Source: Rhizobium sp. SSA_523 (GTDB lineage Bacteria; Pseudomonadota; Alphaproteobacteria; Rhizobiales; Rhizobiaceae). From it: a DNA stretch of 64,000 nucleotides. Positions within the stretch are counted from its first letter, which is position 1, and every line of letters begins with the position of its first letter. Below, one piece after another: positions 8,208-18,400 of this stretch. A program made the position numbers and the translations under genes. The DNA lies in contig NZ_CP129382.1 in NCBI RefSeq assembly GCF_030435705.1, forward strand, positions 992,001 through 1,056,000, written 5' to 3'. The notes under the pieces are model-generated. The model saw only the letters and a program-made list of their open reading frames with translations, had not been told where the DNA came from and did no database searches.

Positions 8208-11138
8208 TCAGGCGGTCTCGTCGCCCCCATCCTCGTCTTCCCCGTCTCCGGCACCATCAGGCGAGGTCCCCTCGCCGTCGGATGACTGATCCGGCTCGCC
8301 TGACAGGGCGTCGGTCGATCCGTCAGCGGAGGTCAAGGGAGCGCCTTGGCCGAGATCACCGGTTTCCGCGATGATTTCTTCGGGAAGCACGCCGGCCTCC
8401 TCATCACCTTCCGGCTCGCTGATCCGTTCCACGGAAACGACCCGCTCATCCTTGGCAGTGGAGAAGATGGTGACGCCCTTCGTCGCACGGCTGGCAATAC
8501 GGATGCCGTCGACCGGCACACGGATCAACTGACCGCCATTGGAGACCAGCATCAGCTGGTCCTTGTCATGGACCGGGAAGGCCGCAACGAGTTCGCCGAT
8601 CTCGTTTGTCTTCGACGTGTCGGTGGCGCGGATGCCCTTGCCGCCACGACCCGAGGTGCGGAAGTCGTAGGAGGAGGAGCGCTTGCCGAAGCCGCGTTCC
8701 GAGATCGTCAGGACGAATTGCTCGTGCGCCTTCAGATATTCGTAGCGTTCATCGCTGAGCTGGCCCTCTTCGGTGACTTCTTCGCCGACCAGCGCGATAT
8801 CCTCCTCATCGACGCCTGCTGCGCGTCGCTCAGCGGCAGACCGCTTCAGATAGGCGGCGCGCTCCCAGGGTTCGGCAGCCACGTGGCCAACGATCGTCAT
8901 CGAGATCAGACGGTCGCCATCCGCAAGGCTGATACCCCGCACGCCGATGGAATTGCGTCCGGCAAAGACGCGGACATCGTCGACGGGGAAGCGGATGCAC
9001 TGGCCAAGCGCCGTGGTGAGAAGCACGTCGTCGCCCGGCAGGTCGAGGTCGGCATTGGGCGGCGAGCAGGTCTCGACCGACAGGATCTCGTCGCCCTCCT
9101 CCTCGAGCTTCATCGCAATCTTGCCGTTGCGATTGACCTGGATGAAGTCGGACAGCTTGTTACGCCGCACTGTGCCGCGCGTCGTCGAGAACATCACGTC
9201 GAGATTGGCCCAGCTGTCTTCGTCCTCCGGCAATGGCATGATCGTCGTGATCCGCTCGCCGGGTTCCAGCGGCAGCATGTTGATCAGCGCCTTGCCGCGC
9301 GAGGTGGGCGTGCCGATCGGCAGGCGCCAGACCTTTTCCTTGTAGACGATGCCGCGCGAGGAGAAGAACAGCACCGGCGTATGGGTATTGGCCACGAAGA
9401 GCCGGGTGACGAAATCCTCATCGCGTGTCGCCATGCCGGAGCGGCCCTTGCCGCCGCGGCGCTGCGCCCGGTAGGTGGTCAGCGGGACCCGCTTGATGTA
9501 GCCCAGATGCGAAACGGTCACGACCATGTCTTCGCGGGCGATGAGATCCTCATCGTCCATATCCGGACCGCCATCCATGATTTCGGTGCGCCGGGGCGTG
9601 CCGAATTCGTCGCGAACGCCGGTCAGCTCATCCTTGACGATCTGCTGGATGCGCAGCCGCGACGACAGAATGTCCAGGTAATCGCTGATCTCGGCGCCGA
9701 TCTTGTTCAATTCGTCGGCGATTTCGTCGCGTCCGAGAGCGGTCAGGCGGGCGAGGCGCAGCTCGAGAATGGCGCGTGCCTGCTCTTCGGAGAGGTTATA
9801 GGTGCCGTCCTCGTTGATGCGGTGACGCGGATCATCGATGAGCCGGATAAGGGCCTCGACATCCTTGGCCGGCCAGCGGCGCTCCATCAGCTGCTCGCGC
9901 GCCGTCTGCGGATCGGGCGCGCGGCGGATGAGATTGATGATCTCGTCGATATTAGCGACTGAAATCGCCAGACCCACCAAGACATGCGCCCGGTCGCGGG
10001 CCTTGCGCAGCAGGTATTTCGTTCTCCGGCTAACCACTTCCTCACGGAAGGTGACGAAGGCCTTCAGCATGTCGATCAGGGTCAGCTGTTCCGGCTTACC
10101 GCCATTCAGCGCCACCATATTGCAGCCGAAGGAGGTCTGCAGCGGCGTGTAGCGATAGAGCTGGTTCAGGATGACTTCGGCATTGGCATCGCGCTTCAAT
10201 TCGATGACGACGCGATAGCCCTGCCGGTCGGATTCGTCGCGCAGGTCGGAAATGCCCTCTATGCGCTTCTCGCGCACGAGCTCGGCGATCTTCTCGATCA
10301 TCGCCGCCTTGTTGACCTGGTAGGGAACCTCGGTGACGATGATCTGCTCGCGATCCCCGCGCATCGGCTCGACATGCGCCTTGCCGCGCATGATGATGGA
10401 GCCGCGGCCGGTCTCATAGGCCGATTTGATGCCCGAGCGGCCAAGAACAAGTGCGCCTGTCGGGAAATCCGGGCCGGGAATGATCTGCATCAGTTCCGGC
10501 AGTTCGATCACCGGATTGTCGATCAGCGCGATGCAGCCGTTGATCACCTCGATCAGATTGTGCGGCGGGATATTGGTCGCCATGCCGACCGCGATACCGC
10601 CGGCACCGTTGACGAGGAGGTTCGGAAACTTGGCCGGCACGACGACCGGCTCGGAGAGCGTGCCGTCGTAATTGTCGCGGAAATCGACCGTTTCCTTGTC
10701 AAGATCGTCGAGCAGGGAATGCGCGGCCTTCTGGAGACGGCATTCCGTATAGCGTTCGGCCGCCGGCGGATCACCGTCGATCGAGCCGAAATTGCCCTGG
10801 CCGTCGATCAGCGGAAGCCGCAGCGACCAGTCCTGCGCCATACGCGCAAGCGCATCATAGATCGCCGAATTGCCGTGCGGGTGATATTTACCCATCACGT
10901 CCCCGGTCACGCGGGCGCATTTGACGTATTTCTTGTTCCAGTCGATGCCCAGTTCGGACATGCCGTAGAGAATGCGGCGATGAACCGGCTTCAAACCGTC
11001 TCGCACATCGGGAAGCGCGCGGCTCACGATCACGCTCATCGCGTAGTCGAGGTAGGAGCGCTGCATCTCCTCCATGATGGAAATAGGTTCGATGCCGGGA
11101 GGCAGCTTTCCGCCGCCAGGGGTGCTCTGCTCAGTCAA
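8208..11138 (-). CDS. gyrA: DNA gyrase subunit A
   Basis: GyrA is the breakage-reunion subunit of DNA gyrase, which supercoils DNA. The 976-residue product has the catalytic tyrosine at Y130 (AERYTECRL), the quinolone-resistance region [15 protein letters not shown] with Ser91 and Asp95 at the positions equivalent to E. coli 83 and 87, and the GyrA box QRRGGKG in the C-terminal DNA-wrapping domain. It is longer than the E. coli protein mainly because of an acidic Asp/Glu/Gly-rich tail. The start is TTG (11136-11138), with no in-frame ATG nearby that preserves the usual MTEQ opening. A near-consensus SOS-like sequence lies 17 bp upstream. Confidence 0.97.
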   Translation of the reverse strand: MTEQSTPGGGKLPPGIEPISIMEEMQRSYLDYAMSVIVSRALPDVRDGLKPVHRRILYGMSELGIDWNKKYVKCARVTGDVMGKYHPHGNSAIYDALARMAQDWSLRLPLIDGQGNFGSIDGDPPAAERYTECRLQKAAHSLLDDLDKETVDFRDNYDGTLSEPVVVPAKFPNLLVNGAGGIAVGMATNIPPHNLIEVINGCIALIDNPVIELPELMQIIPGPDFPTGALVLGRSGIKSAYETGRGSIIMRGKAHVEPMRGDREQIIVTEVPYQVNKAAMIEKIAELVREKRIEGISDLRDESDRQGYRVVIELKRDANAEVILNQLYRYTPLQTSFGCNMVALNGGKPEQLTLIDMLKAFVTFREEVVSRRTKYLLRKARDRAHVLVGLAISVANIDEIINLIRRAPDPQTAREQLMERRWPAKDVEALIRLIDDPRHRINEDGTYNLSEEQARAILELRLARLTALGRDEIADELNKIGAEISDYLDILSSRLRIQQIVKDELTGVRDEFGTPRRTEIMDGGPDMDDEDLIAREDMVVTVSHLGYIKRVPLTTYRAQRRGGKGRSGMATRDEDFVTRLFVANTHTPVLFFSSRGIVYKEKVWRLPIGTPTSRGKALINMLPLEPGERITTIMPLPEDEDSWANLDVMFSTTRGTVRRNKLSDFIQVNRNGKIAMKLEEEGDEILSVETCSPPNADLDLPGDDVLLTTALGQCIRFPVDDVRVFAGRNSIGVRGISLADGDRLISMTIVGHVAAEPWERAAYLKRSAAERRAAGVDEEDIALVGEEVTEEGQLSDERYEYLKAHEQFVLTISERGFGKRSSSYDFRTSGRGGKGIRATDTSKTNEIGELVAAFPVHDKDQLMLVSNGGQLIRVPVDGIRIASRATKGVTIFSTAKDERVVSVERISEPEGDEEAGVLPEEIIAETGDLGQGAPLTSADGSTDALSGEPDQSSDGEGTSPDGAGDGEDEDGGDETA

Positions 11139-11346
11139 ATCGGGTACGATCTCTGTTCGGAATCAGTTGTTTCACTATAGCCGGTCCGCTGTGCAAACGC
11201 CAATTTGAGGGCTAGTTTTAAACAGGCTTTTGCGCCATTTGCGGTATGCTTTGCCGCTTTTGGCATTGGCAGCGAATTCTTCATGCAAAGGGTCTACCTT
11301 CGCGCGCGCCCTTGAGCAAGCCTTGGAACATGGGGAGAGACAAAGC

Positions 11347-11982
11347 ATGGTGACTGCAGACAGTATCATGAGCGCGTTCACGACGCTGCTGGTGACGCTT
11401 GACCCGCCGGGTCTTGCGCCCATCTTTCTCGGCCTCACCGCCGGACTGACCCGCAGCCAGCGTCGGCAGGTGGCGCTTCGCGGCACGCTGATCGCCTTTC
11501 TCATCCTCACCGTCTTTGCCCTGTTCGGCGCCGGCATCCTCTCCATTCTCGGCATTTCGATGGGTGCCTTCCGCATCGCCGGCGGGCTGCTGCTGTTCTG
11601 GATCGCCTTCGAGATGATTTTCCAGAAGCGCAACGAGCGCAAGGAAGAGACATCCAAGGTCGCCATCACCATCGACCATATCCAGAATATCGCAGTCTTT
11701 CCGCTGGCCCTGCCTCTGATTGCCGGTCCGGGCGCCATTTCCGCCATGGTCCTGCTGGCCGGCTCCTTTGCGGAACCGCTCGACAGGGCGCTGCTGATCG
11801 GACTCCTGCTGGTGGTCATGGGGTTCGTGCTGGGCGCGCTGCTGATTGCCGAGCGGCTGGATCGCTATCTCGGAATGACGGGCCGGGCGCTCCTGACACG
11901 CCTGCTCGGCGTTCTTCTGGCGGCACTCTCCGTCCAGTTCGTCGTCGATGGCGTCCGCTCCGCATTCGCACTGCCTGCCTGA
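11347..11982 (+). CDS. MarC family integral membrane protein
   Basis: A 211-residue protein with about six hydrophobic segments and the MarC family landmarks LDPPGLAPIFLGLTAG near the N-terminus and PLALPLIAGPGAISAMVLL in the middle. MarC proteins are inner-membrane proteins whose function is not established; early links to multiple antibiotic resistance have not held up. The ATG at 11347 is preceded by GGGGAGA about 8 nt upstream, and a longer frame would add a non-conserved extension. It is divergent from gyrA. Confidence 0.85.
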   Translation: MVTADSIMSAFTTLLVTLDPPGLAPIFLGLTAGLTRSQRRQVALRGTLIAFLILTVFALFGAGILSILGISMGAFRIAGGLLLFWIAFEMIFQKRNERKEETSKVAITIDHIQNIAVFPLALPLIAGPGAISAMVLLAGSFAEPLDRALLIGLLLVVMGFVLGALLIAERLDRYLGMTGRALLTRLLGVLLAALSVQFVVDGVRSAFALPA

Positions 11983-12225
11983 CGGCCGAGACGCCAAATG
12001 GCCTCTTCGACGCCTTCACAGGGAGAATCCGCCACGGCCCGCGGGGATATGCTGCAAATGGCCCGTTCCTGCGTCGCCACCCCTCAATGCGTTTCGGACA
12101 GACCGGCGGCCCTGATCAAACTGAACGGGTTTCTCTGATATCACCCTCCAGATCCTGCCACGCTCAACGCCTTGAGCGAATTTTGTCCCTCGAGACCAGA
12201 CATCATCCGGAAGAAGCTTTTGCGC

Positions 12226-13401
12226 ATGTTCTTTGATTTTCGTCGCCTCCTGCCGGCCAGCCAGGCCTTCAGCCTGCGGGAGCGCATCCGCGCCCCTCTC
12301 GGCGCCCTGCTCGGCATTGCCGTGACCGCCGCATTTGGAGCGCTGGCGGTTCAGCAGGGACAGATCTCTCCGGCGATCATCGCCCCCATGGGCGCCTCCG
12401 CCGTCCTGCTGTTTGCCGCGCCCGCCAGCCCGCTGGCGCAGCCATGGTCGGTTCTTGGCGGCAATGGCATTGCGGCAGCCGTCGGCGTGGCCGTGACCTG
12501 GCTGGTGCCGGACCAGAGCCTTGCGGCGGCGCTGGCGGTGTCGCTGGCTATCGCCGCGATGATCGCCTGCCGCTGCCTGCATCCGCCCGGTGGCGCCGTG
12601 GCCCTGACCGCGGTCGTCGGCGGACCCGCCGTGCATGATCTCGGCCTCTCTTTCGTGCTGTGGCCGGTGCTTGGCAATTCGCTGCTGCTGCTTGTCTCCG
12701 CCATGCTTTACCACCGCCTGACACGCGGCAGTTACCCGCACCGGCAGCAGCCGGCCGTCAATCGCCACGCAACCTCCGATCCGGCGCCGCTGGCGCGCAT
12801 CGGCTTCGAACCTGCCGATCTCGATGAGGTCCTGAAGGATTTCGATCAATATCTGGATATCGACCGCGACGATCTGGAGACTATCCTGCGACGCACCGAA
12901 TTGCGCTCCTATCGCCGGCGTGCCCTTCACGTGACCTGTGAGAGCATCATGTCGCGCGATGTTGTGGCGGTCGGGCCGGATACCAGCCTGCGCGAGGCGC
13001 ATGAGCTGATGCGGCGCCACCACTTCCGGGCTCTGCCGGTTACCAATGAGAAGGCCGAAGTCGTCGGCATCGTCACGCAGTCGGATTTCCTTCACAAGCC
13101 CCGCTGGGTGGCCGGCCAGCCGCGTATCGACATTGCGCAGCGCCTGCGGCTGATCCTGTCCGGGGCCACGGCGCCCAATGATACCGTCAAGGACATCATG
13201 ACCGCGCCTGTCCGCACCCTTCGGCCGGAGACACCGCTGGCCGATGCCGTCATCCTGTTTGCGGAAGGCGGCTTGCACGACCTTCCCGTGGTGCGGGAGA
13301 GCGGCAAGCTTGCAGGCATCCTGTCGCAATCGGACGCGCTGGTGGCCATGCTCCAGGACAGAAGCGCCGGCGCGGCACCGATCCCCTCACCTGCCGCCTG
13401 A
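12226..13401 (+). CDS. HPP family membrane protein with two CBS domains
   Basis: The first half (about residues 22-170) is an HPP domain: several hydrophobic segments carrying the name-giving HPP tripeptide at residues 119-121 (CRCLHPPGGAVAL). The second half holds two CBS domains (about 240-300 and 325-385; SIMSRDVVAV and DIMTAPVRTL), which usually bind adenine nucleotides and regulate an attached transporter or enzyme. HPP proteins have been linked to nitrite transport in chloroplasts and cyanobacteria; the substrate here is not known. I chose the ATG at 12226 over an upstream TTG because GGAAGAAG precedes it. Its last codons form the first unit of a 14-bp repeat array. Confidence 0.85.
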   Translation: MFFDFRRLLPASQAFSLRERIRAPLGALLGIAVTAAFGALAVQQGQISPAIIAPMGASAVLLFAAPASPLAQPWSVLGGNGIAAAVGVAVTWLVPDQSLAAALAVSLAIAAMIACRCLHPPGGAVALTAVVGGPAVHDLGLSFVLWPVLGNSLLLLVSAMLYHRLTRGSYPHRQQPAVNRHATSDPAPLARIGFEPADLDEVLKDFDQYLDIDRDDLETILRRTELRSYRRRALHVTCESIMSRDVVAVGPDTSLREAHELMRRHHFRALPVTNEKAEVVGIVTQSDFLHKPRWVAGQPRIDIAQRLRLILSGATAPNDTVKDIMTAPVRTLRPETPLADAVILFAEGGLHDLPVVRESGKLAGILSQSDALVAMLQDRSAGAAPIPSPAA

Positions 13402-13596
13402 GAGGCGTCACCTGCGACAGGTCACATGGAGCATTTCACCTGGAGCATGCTGCCTGAGATGGCTTGCCTGAGAAGGTTTGCCTGAGAAAGTTTGCCCGAG
13501 AGAGTTTACCCGAGAGAGTTTACCCGAGAGAGTTTACCCGAGACAGGCCCCCCCCTGAAACAGGCCGGCTGCAACAGGCCGGTTGAGAGGCCGGAC
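13396..13596. repeat. degenerate 14-bp tandem repeat array
   Basis: About fourteen diverged 14-bp units run from the stop codon of the HPP/CBS gene towards ssb. The best conserved block (13452-13549) holds seven units derived from GCCCGAGAGAGTTT, three of them nearly identical. Upstream units (ACCTGGAGCATGCT and relatives) keep the same register back to 13396, and after a 6-bp phase shift CTGAAACAGGCCGG-type units continue to 13596. The gradient of divergence suggests repeated slippage. No open frame uses it. Confidence 0.85.
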
Positions 13597-13761
13597 CCTG
13601 GTCCGCCCGACTCATCAAGAACCGACACCTAGAGGCCGGCTCCGATCAACCCGGTCTTGATGCATGCGGCTTCGCCGGACTTCACCCTGATGGACGCGGC
13701 CCTGATGAACCCGGGCCTGGTCGGACCTGGCCCGAATGGACCGGCTTTGCCGGGGGCGCGA
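13597..13761. other. intergenic stretch before ssb end, with weaker periodic repeats
   Basis: Together with the 14-bp array this completes a 360-bp gap without a gene. It contains loosely repeated 15-16 bp motifs of the form CCTGATGNNCGCGG, and no plausible open reading frame with a ribosome-binding site. Confidence 0.4.
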
Positions 13762-14307
13762 TCAGAACGGGATATCGTCATCCAGGTCGCGCGCAAAACC
13801 GCCGGAAGCGGCGGGCTGGCTACCGCGGCCGGAACCCTGCTGCGGCCTATCGTAATCCTCGTAGCCGCCGCCGAATTCGCCGCCACCGCTGCTGCCGCCG
13901 CGTCCACCGCCATAGCCGGCGCCACCGCCGCCCATGCCCTGGCCCTCACCGCCACCGCGGCCATCCAACATGGTCAGCGTGGAGTTGAAGCCTTGCAGCA
14001 CGATTTCCGTCGAATAGCGGTCATTGCCGTTCTGGTCCTGCCATTTGCGGGTCTGCAGCGCACCTTCGATATAGAGCTTGGCGCCCTTCTTCACATATTG
14101 CTCGACCACCTTGCAGAGGCCTTCGTTGAAGACGACGACATTGTGCCACTCCGTCTTCTCACGCCGTTCGCCGCTATTGCGGTCGCGCCAGCTTTCCGAG
14201 GTCGCGATGCGGAGATTGGCGATCGGGCGACCGTCCTGGGTGCGGCGGATTTCGGGATCCGCGCCCACATTGCCGATCAGGATCACCTTATTTACGCTTC
14301 CAGCCAT
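13762..14307 (-). CDS. ssb: single-stranded DNA-binding protein
   Basis: SSB coats single-stranded DNA during replication, recombination and repair. The 181-residue product has the OB-fold opening SVNKVILIGNVGADPEIR, a Gly-rich flexible linker (about residues 115-150) and the acidic C-terminal tip DDDIPF that recruits partner proteins. The ATG at 14307 gives the usual MAGSVNK start, with GAGGTGA upstream; the longer frame adds an unrelated stretch. It is divergent from uvrA, and the space between them holds a consensus SOS box, so damage induction is expected. Confidence 0.96.
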   Translation of the reverse strand: MAGSVNKVILIGNVGADPEIRRTQDGRPIANLRIATSESWRDRNSGERREKTEWHNVVVFNEGLCKVVEQYVKKGAKLYIEGALQTRKWQDQNGNDRYSTEIVLQGFNSTLTMLDGRGGGEGQGMGGGGAGYGGGRGGSSGGGEFGGGYEDYDRPQQGSGRGSQPAASGGFARDLDDDIPF

Positions 14308-14438
14308 GTCGTCACCTCGTCTTTTGCCCTGCGCATGGCCGCTGCCGCGCGCCGTCATTGGCATTGTCACTCATCGGCACTGTATCCCATCCCCCTTCCC
14401 GGCAGGAAAGGTTGGAGCGGTAATCCACAGCCAAATTT

Positions 14439-14453
14439 GTTCTTTCTTTGTTC
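14439..14453. promoter_or_regulatory. LexA (SOS) box between ssb and uvrA
   Basis: The sequence GTTC-TTTCTTT-GTTC matches the alphaproteobacterial SOS operator GTTC-N7-GTTC exactly. It is 132 bp before ssb and 149 bp before uvrA, so LexA bound here could repress both divergent promoters. Confidence 0.85.
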
Positions 14454-14601
14454 TATAAACTCGTTATGATCCTGTCAATCCGGCGCGGCGGGGCGGAAGG
14501 ATGGAACGGAACGGGCACTTGTTCCTTTCCCTCATCTGCGGCTCGACAGCGGCCATGCATTCACTACATAAGGGGCTTGTCCTCCCAAAGAGCCTTTCAC
14601 G

Positions 14602-17523
14602 ATGAGCGAACTGAAGACGATTTCCATTCGCGGCGCCCGCGAGCATAACCTCAAGGGCATCGACCTCGATCTGCCCCGCAATAGCCTGATCGTGATGACC
14701 GGCCTGTCCGGATCGGGAAAATCCTCGCTGGCCTTCGATACGATCTATGCCGAGGGCCAGAGACGCTATGTCGAGAGCCTCTCGGCCTATGCGCGTCAGT
14801 TCCTGGAAATGATGCAGAAGCCGGATGTCGACCAGATCGACGGCCTGTCGCCGGCAATCTCGATCGAGCAGAAGACGACCTCGAAAAATCCGCGGTCGAC
14901 GGTCGGCACGGTGACGGAAATCTACGATTACATGCGCCTTCTCTTCGCGCGGGTCGGCATTCCCTATTCGCCCGCCACCGGCCTGCCGATCGAGAGCCAG
15001 ACGGTCAGCCAGATGGTGGATCGCGTCCTGGCTTTCGAGGAGGGTACGAGGCTATATATCCTTGCGCCGATGGTGCGCGGCCGCAAGGGCGAGTACAAGA
15101 AGGAGCTCGCCGAGCTCATGAAGAAGGGCTTCCAGCGCGTCAAGGTGGATGGCCAGTTCTACGAGATCGCCGAGGCTCCGGCGCTCGACAAGAAATACAA
15201 GCACGATATCGATGTAGTGGTGGACCGCATCGTCGTGCGCGGCGATATCGGACCGCGCCTGGCCGACAGCCTGGAGACCTGCCTGAAGCTCGCCGATGGC
15301 CTGGCTGTCGCGGAATACGCCGACAAGCCGCTGCCGCCGGAGGAAACCGCGGCCGGCGGTTCGGCCAATAAATCGCTGAACGAGACGCATGAGCGGGTGC
15401 TGTTTTCCGAAAAATTCGCCTGCCCGGTCTCAGGCTTCACCATTCCCGAGATCGAGCCAAGGCTGTTTTCCTTCAACAATCCCTTCGGTGCCTGCCCGAC
15501 CTGCGACGGGCTTGGCTCGCAGCAGAAGGTCGACGAGAACCTGATCGTCCCCGAGCCGGAGCGCACCTTGAAGGATGGCGCAATTGCGCCCTGGGCCAAA
15601 TCCACATCGCCCTACTACAATCAGACGCTTGAGGGTCTCGGCAAAGTCTATGGCTTCAAGCTGACGGATCGCTGGTCCAAGCTCAGTGAAAGCGCGCGAA
15701 GCGCGATCCTGCGCGGGACCGAGGACAAGATCGAGTTTTCCTATGCCGACGGCGCCCGATCCTACAAGACGACCAAGACCTTCGAGGGCATCGTGCCCAA
15801 TCTCGAGCGGCGCTGGAAGGAGACCGACAGCGCCTGGGCGCGCGAGGAGATCGAGCGCTACATGTCCGCGGCGCCCTGCCCCGCCTGCAAGGGCTATCGC
15901 CTGAAGCCGGAGGCGCTGGCCGTCAAGATCGGCAAGAAACATATCGGCGAAGTCACCGAAATGTCGATCAGGGTCGCCCGCGACTGGTTCGAGGCGCTGC
16001 CGGATACGCTGACGGCCAAGCAGAACGAGATCGCGGTTCGCATCCTGAAGGAAATTCGCGACCGGCTGCGCTTCCTCAACGATGTCGGCCTCGATTATCT
16101 CAGCCTGTCGCGCAGTTCGGGAACGCTCTCGGGTGGCGAAAGCCAACGCATCCGGCTCGCCTCGCAGATCGGCTCCGGCCTCACCGGCGTGCTCTACGTG
16201 CTGGACGAGCCGTCGATCGGTCTGCACCAGCGCGACAATGCGCGGCTGCTCGACACGCTGAAGCATCTGCGCGATATCGGCAATACGGTTCTGGTCGTCG
16301 AGCATGACGAGGATGCCATCCTGACCGCCGATTACGTCGTCGATATCGGCCCGGCCGCCGGCGTGCATGGCGGACAGGTGGTGGCCGCCGGCACGCCGCA
16401 GGAGATCATGGCCAATCCGAAATCGCTGACGGGGCAGTACCTCTCCGGCGAACGGGGCGTGGCCGTGCCCGCCGATCGGCGCAAGCCCAAGAAGGGCAAG
16501 GAGATCAAGGTTGTCGGTGCGCGCGGCAACAATCTGAAATCGGTCACGGCCTCCGTGCCGCTCGGCCTCTTCACCGCCGTGACCGGCGTCTCGGGCGGCG
16601 GCAAGTCCACCTTTCTGATCGAAACGCTCTACAAGGCGGCGGCTCGCCGTGTGATGGGCGCCCGGGAAATCCCGGCCGATCACGATCGGATCGACGGGCT
16701 GGAATTCATCGACAAGGTCATCGATATCGATCAGTCGCCGATCGGCCGCACGCCCCGCTCCAATCCCGCCACCTATACCGGCGCCTTCACGCCGATCCGG
16801 GACTGGTTTGCCGGCCTGCCGGAGGCCAAGGCGCGCGGCTATCAGCCCGGCCGCTTCTCCTTCAATGTGAAGGGCGGCCGCTGCGAAGCCTGCCAGGGCG
16901 ACGGCGTCATCAAGATCGAGATGCATTTCCTGCCGGATGTCTACGTCACCTGCGATGTCTGCCATGGCAAGCGCTACAATCGCGAGACGCTCGACGTCAC
17001 CTTCAAGGGCAAATCGATCGCCGATGTGCTCGACATGACGGTGGAGGAAGGCGTCGAATTCTTCTCGGCCGTGCCGGCGGTGCGCGACAAGCTCCAGGCG
17101 CTCTTCGATGTCGGCCTCGGCTATATCAAGGTCGGCCAGCAGGCCAATACGCTCTCGGGCGGCGAGGCGCAGCGCGTCAAGCTCGCCAAGGAGCTGTCCA
17201 AGCGCTCGACCGGACGCACGCTCTATATCCTCGACGAGCCGACGACCGGTCTGCATTTCCACGACGTTGCCAAGCTTCTGGAAATGCTTCACGAACTGGT
17301 CAACCAGGGTAATTCGGTGGTGGTCATCGAGCACAATCTCGAAGTCATCAAGACGGCCGACTGGATCATCGACATCGGCCCCGAAGGCGGAACCGGCGGC
17401 GGTCAGGTGGTGGCGGTCGGCACTCCGGAGGATGTGGTCAAGGAGAAGCGCTCCTATACCGGCCAATTCCTCAAGGAGCTTCTGGAACGGCGCCCCATCA
17501 AGAAGATCCAGGCGGCGGAGTGA
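14602..17523 (+). CDS. uvrA: excinuclease ABC subunit UvrA
   Basis: UvrA is the damage-sensing ATPase of nucleotide excision repair and loads UvrB on lesions. At 973 residues it has both ABC modules: Walker [10 protein letters not shown] at residues 34-42 and GVSGGGKST in the second half, each with an LSGGE signature ([14 protein letters not shown] and [13 protein letters not shown]). Zinc modules are visible as C-x19-C-x2-C (near CPVSGF...CPTC) and CEAC...CDVC. It is divergent from ssb, with an SOS box between them, consistent with LexA control. Confidence 0.97.
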   Translation: MSELKTISIRGAREHNLKGIDLDLPRNSLIVMTGLSGSGKSSLAFDTIYAEGQRRYVESLSAYARQFLEMMQKPDVDQIDGLSPAISIEQKTTSKNPRSTVGTVTEIYDYMRLLFARVGIPYSPATGLPIESQTVSQMVDRVLAFEEGTRLYILAPMVRGRKGEYKKELAELMKKGFQRVKVDGQFYEIAEAPALDKKYKHDIDVVVDRIVVRGDIGPRLADSLETCLKLADGLAVAEYADKPLPPEETAAGGSANKSLNETHERVLFSEKFACPVSGFTIPEIEPRLFSFNNPFGACPTCDGLGSQQKVDENLIVPEPERTLKDGAIAPWAKSTSPYYNQTLEGLGKVYGFKLTDRWSKLSESARSAILRGTEDKIEFSYADGARSYKTTKTFEGIVPNLERRWKETDSAWAREEIERYMSAAPCPACKGYRLKPEALAVKIGKKHIGEVTEMSIRVARDWFEALPDTLTAKQNEIAVRILKEIRDRLRFLNDVGLDYLSLSRSSGTLSGGESQRIRLASQIGSGLTGVLYVLDEPSIGLHQRDNARLLDTLKHLRDIGNTVLVVEHDEDAILTADYVVDIGPAAGVHGGQVVAAGTPQEIMANPKSLTGQYLSGERGVAVPADRRKPKKGKEIKVVGARGNNLKSVTASVPLGLFTAVTGVSGGGKSTFLIETLYKAAARRVMGAREIPADHDRIDGLEFIDKVIDIDQSPIGRTPRSNPATYTGAFTPIRDWFAGLPEAKARGYQPGRFSFNVKGGRCEACQGDGVIKIEMHFLPDVYVTCDVCHGKRYNRETLDVTFKGKSIADVLDMTVEEGVEFFSAVPAVRDKLQALFDVGLGYIKVGQQANTLSGGEAQRVKLAKELSKRSTGRTLYILDEPTTGLHFHDVAKLLEMLHELVNQGNSVVVIEHNLEVIKTADWIIDIGPEGGTGGGQVVAVGTPEDVVKEKRSYTGQFLKELLERRPIKKIQAAE

Positions 17524-17569
17524 TATCCGGCTTCGACGGCCCCGCCCGCGGCAATCAAGGGAAATGATC

Positions 17570-18376
17570 ATGACGGCATCGGGCATCATCCGCACGGGAA
17601 TTGGCGGCTGGACCTTCGATCCCTGGGAGGGCAGCTTCTACCCTGACAGGCTGGCGAAGAAGCGGCAGCTGGAATTTGCATCGCGCGAACTGGCGGCGAT
17701 TGAGGTGAACGGCACCTATTATTCCAGCCAGAAGCCCGCCACCTTCGCCAAATGGGCCTCGGAAGTGCCGGAAGGCTTCGTCTTCTCGCTGAAGGCAAGC
17801 CGCTATTGCACCAACCGCAAGGTGCTGGCGGAGGCCGGCCCCTCGATCGAGAAATTTCTCAACCAGGGCATCGCCGAGCTCGGCCCGCATCTCGGCCCAA
17901 TCCTGTGGCAATTCATGGCCACCAAGACCTTCCAGCCGGACGATTTCGAGGCCTTTCTCTCCCTTTTGCCAAAGACACTCGACGGCCTGCCGCTCCGCCA
18001 TGTGGTGGAGCCGCGCCATGCGAGTTTCTGCGACCCGGCTTTCATCGATCTCCTCCGGCGCCATGAGGTGGCGGCCGTCTGCGCCGATCACGGCGAATAT
18101 CCGATGTTTGCCGATGTGACCGCCGACTTCGTCTATGCCCGGCTGCAAAAGGGTGAGGACGAGATCGCCAGCTGCTATCCGAAGCCGGAGATCGATCACT
18201 GGGCCAAGCGGCTGCGCAGCTATGCGACGGGTTCTGTCCCGGAGGATCTTGCAAGGATCGATGCCGATCATCGCCCGAAAAAGCAACCGCGCGATGTCTT
18301 TGCCTTCTTCATCTCCGGCGGCAAGGTGAATGCGCCGAACGGCGCACGCCTTTTGCAGCAGCGCCTCGCCGACTAG
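17570..18376 (+). CDS. DUF72 domain protein (YecE-like)
   Basis: A 268-residue DUF72 protein, a TIM-barrel family of unknown function. Typical features are the opening GIGGWTFDPWEGSFYP, the segment EVNGTYYSSQKPATFAKWASE, VFSLKASR and RHVVEPRHASF. The ATG at 17570 follows AAGGGA by about 7 nt; the much longer frame that runs into uvrA is a shadow. It begins 46 bp after uvrA on the same strand and may be cotranscribed. Confidence 0.85.
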   Translation: MTASGIIRTGIGGWTFDPWEGSFYPDRLAKKRQLEFASRELAAIEVNGTYYSSQKPATFAKWASEVPEGFVFSLKASRYCTNRKVLAEAGPSIEKFLNQGIAELGPHLGPILWQFMATKTFQPDDFEAFLSLLPKTLDGLPLRHVVEPRHASFCDPAFIDLLRRHEVAAVCADHGEYPMFADVTADFVYARLQKGEDEIASCYPKPEIDHWAKRLRSYATGSVPEDLARIDADHRPKKQPRDVFAFFISGGKVNAPNGARLLQQRLAD

Positions 18377-18400
18377 TCGCGGAATCGACCGGGCGGCGCG

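Noticed and set aside
13629..13964. Alanine-rich minus-strand frame next to the repeat array
   Set aside because: It overlaps the ssb C-terminal coding region in another frame and its composition follows from the Gly-rich linker codons.
15430..17595. 721-residue minus-strand frame opposite uvrA
   Set aside because: It is antisense to the unmistakable UvrA coding region and reads as Arg/Asp/Leu-rich shadow sequence.
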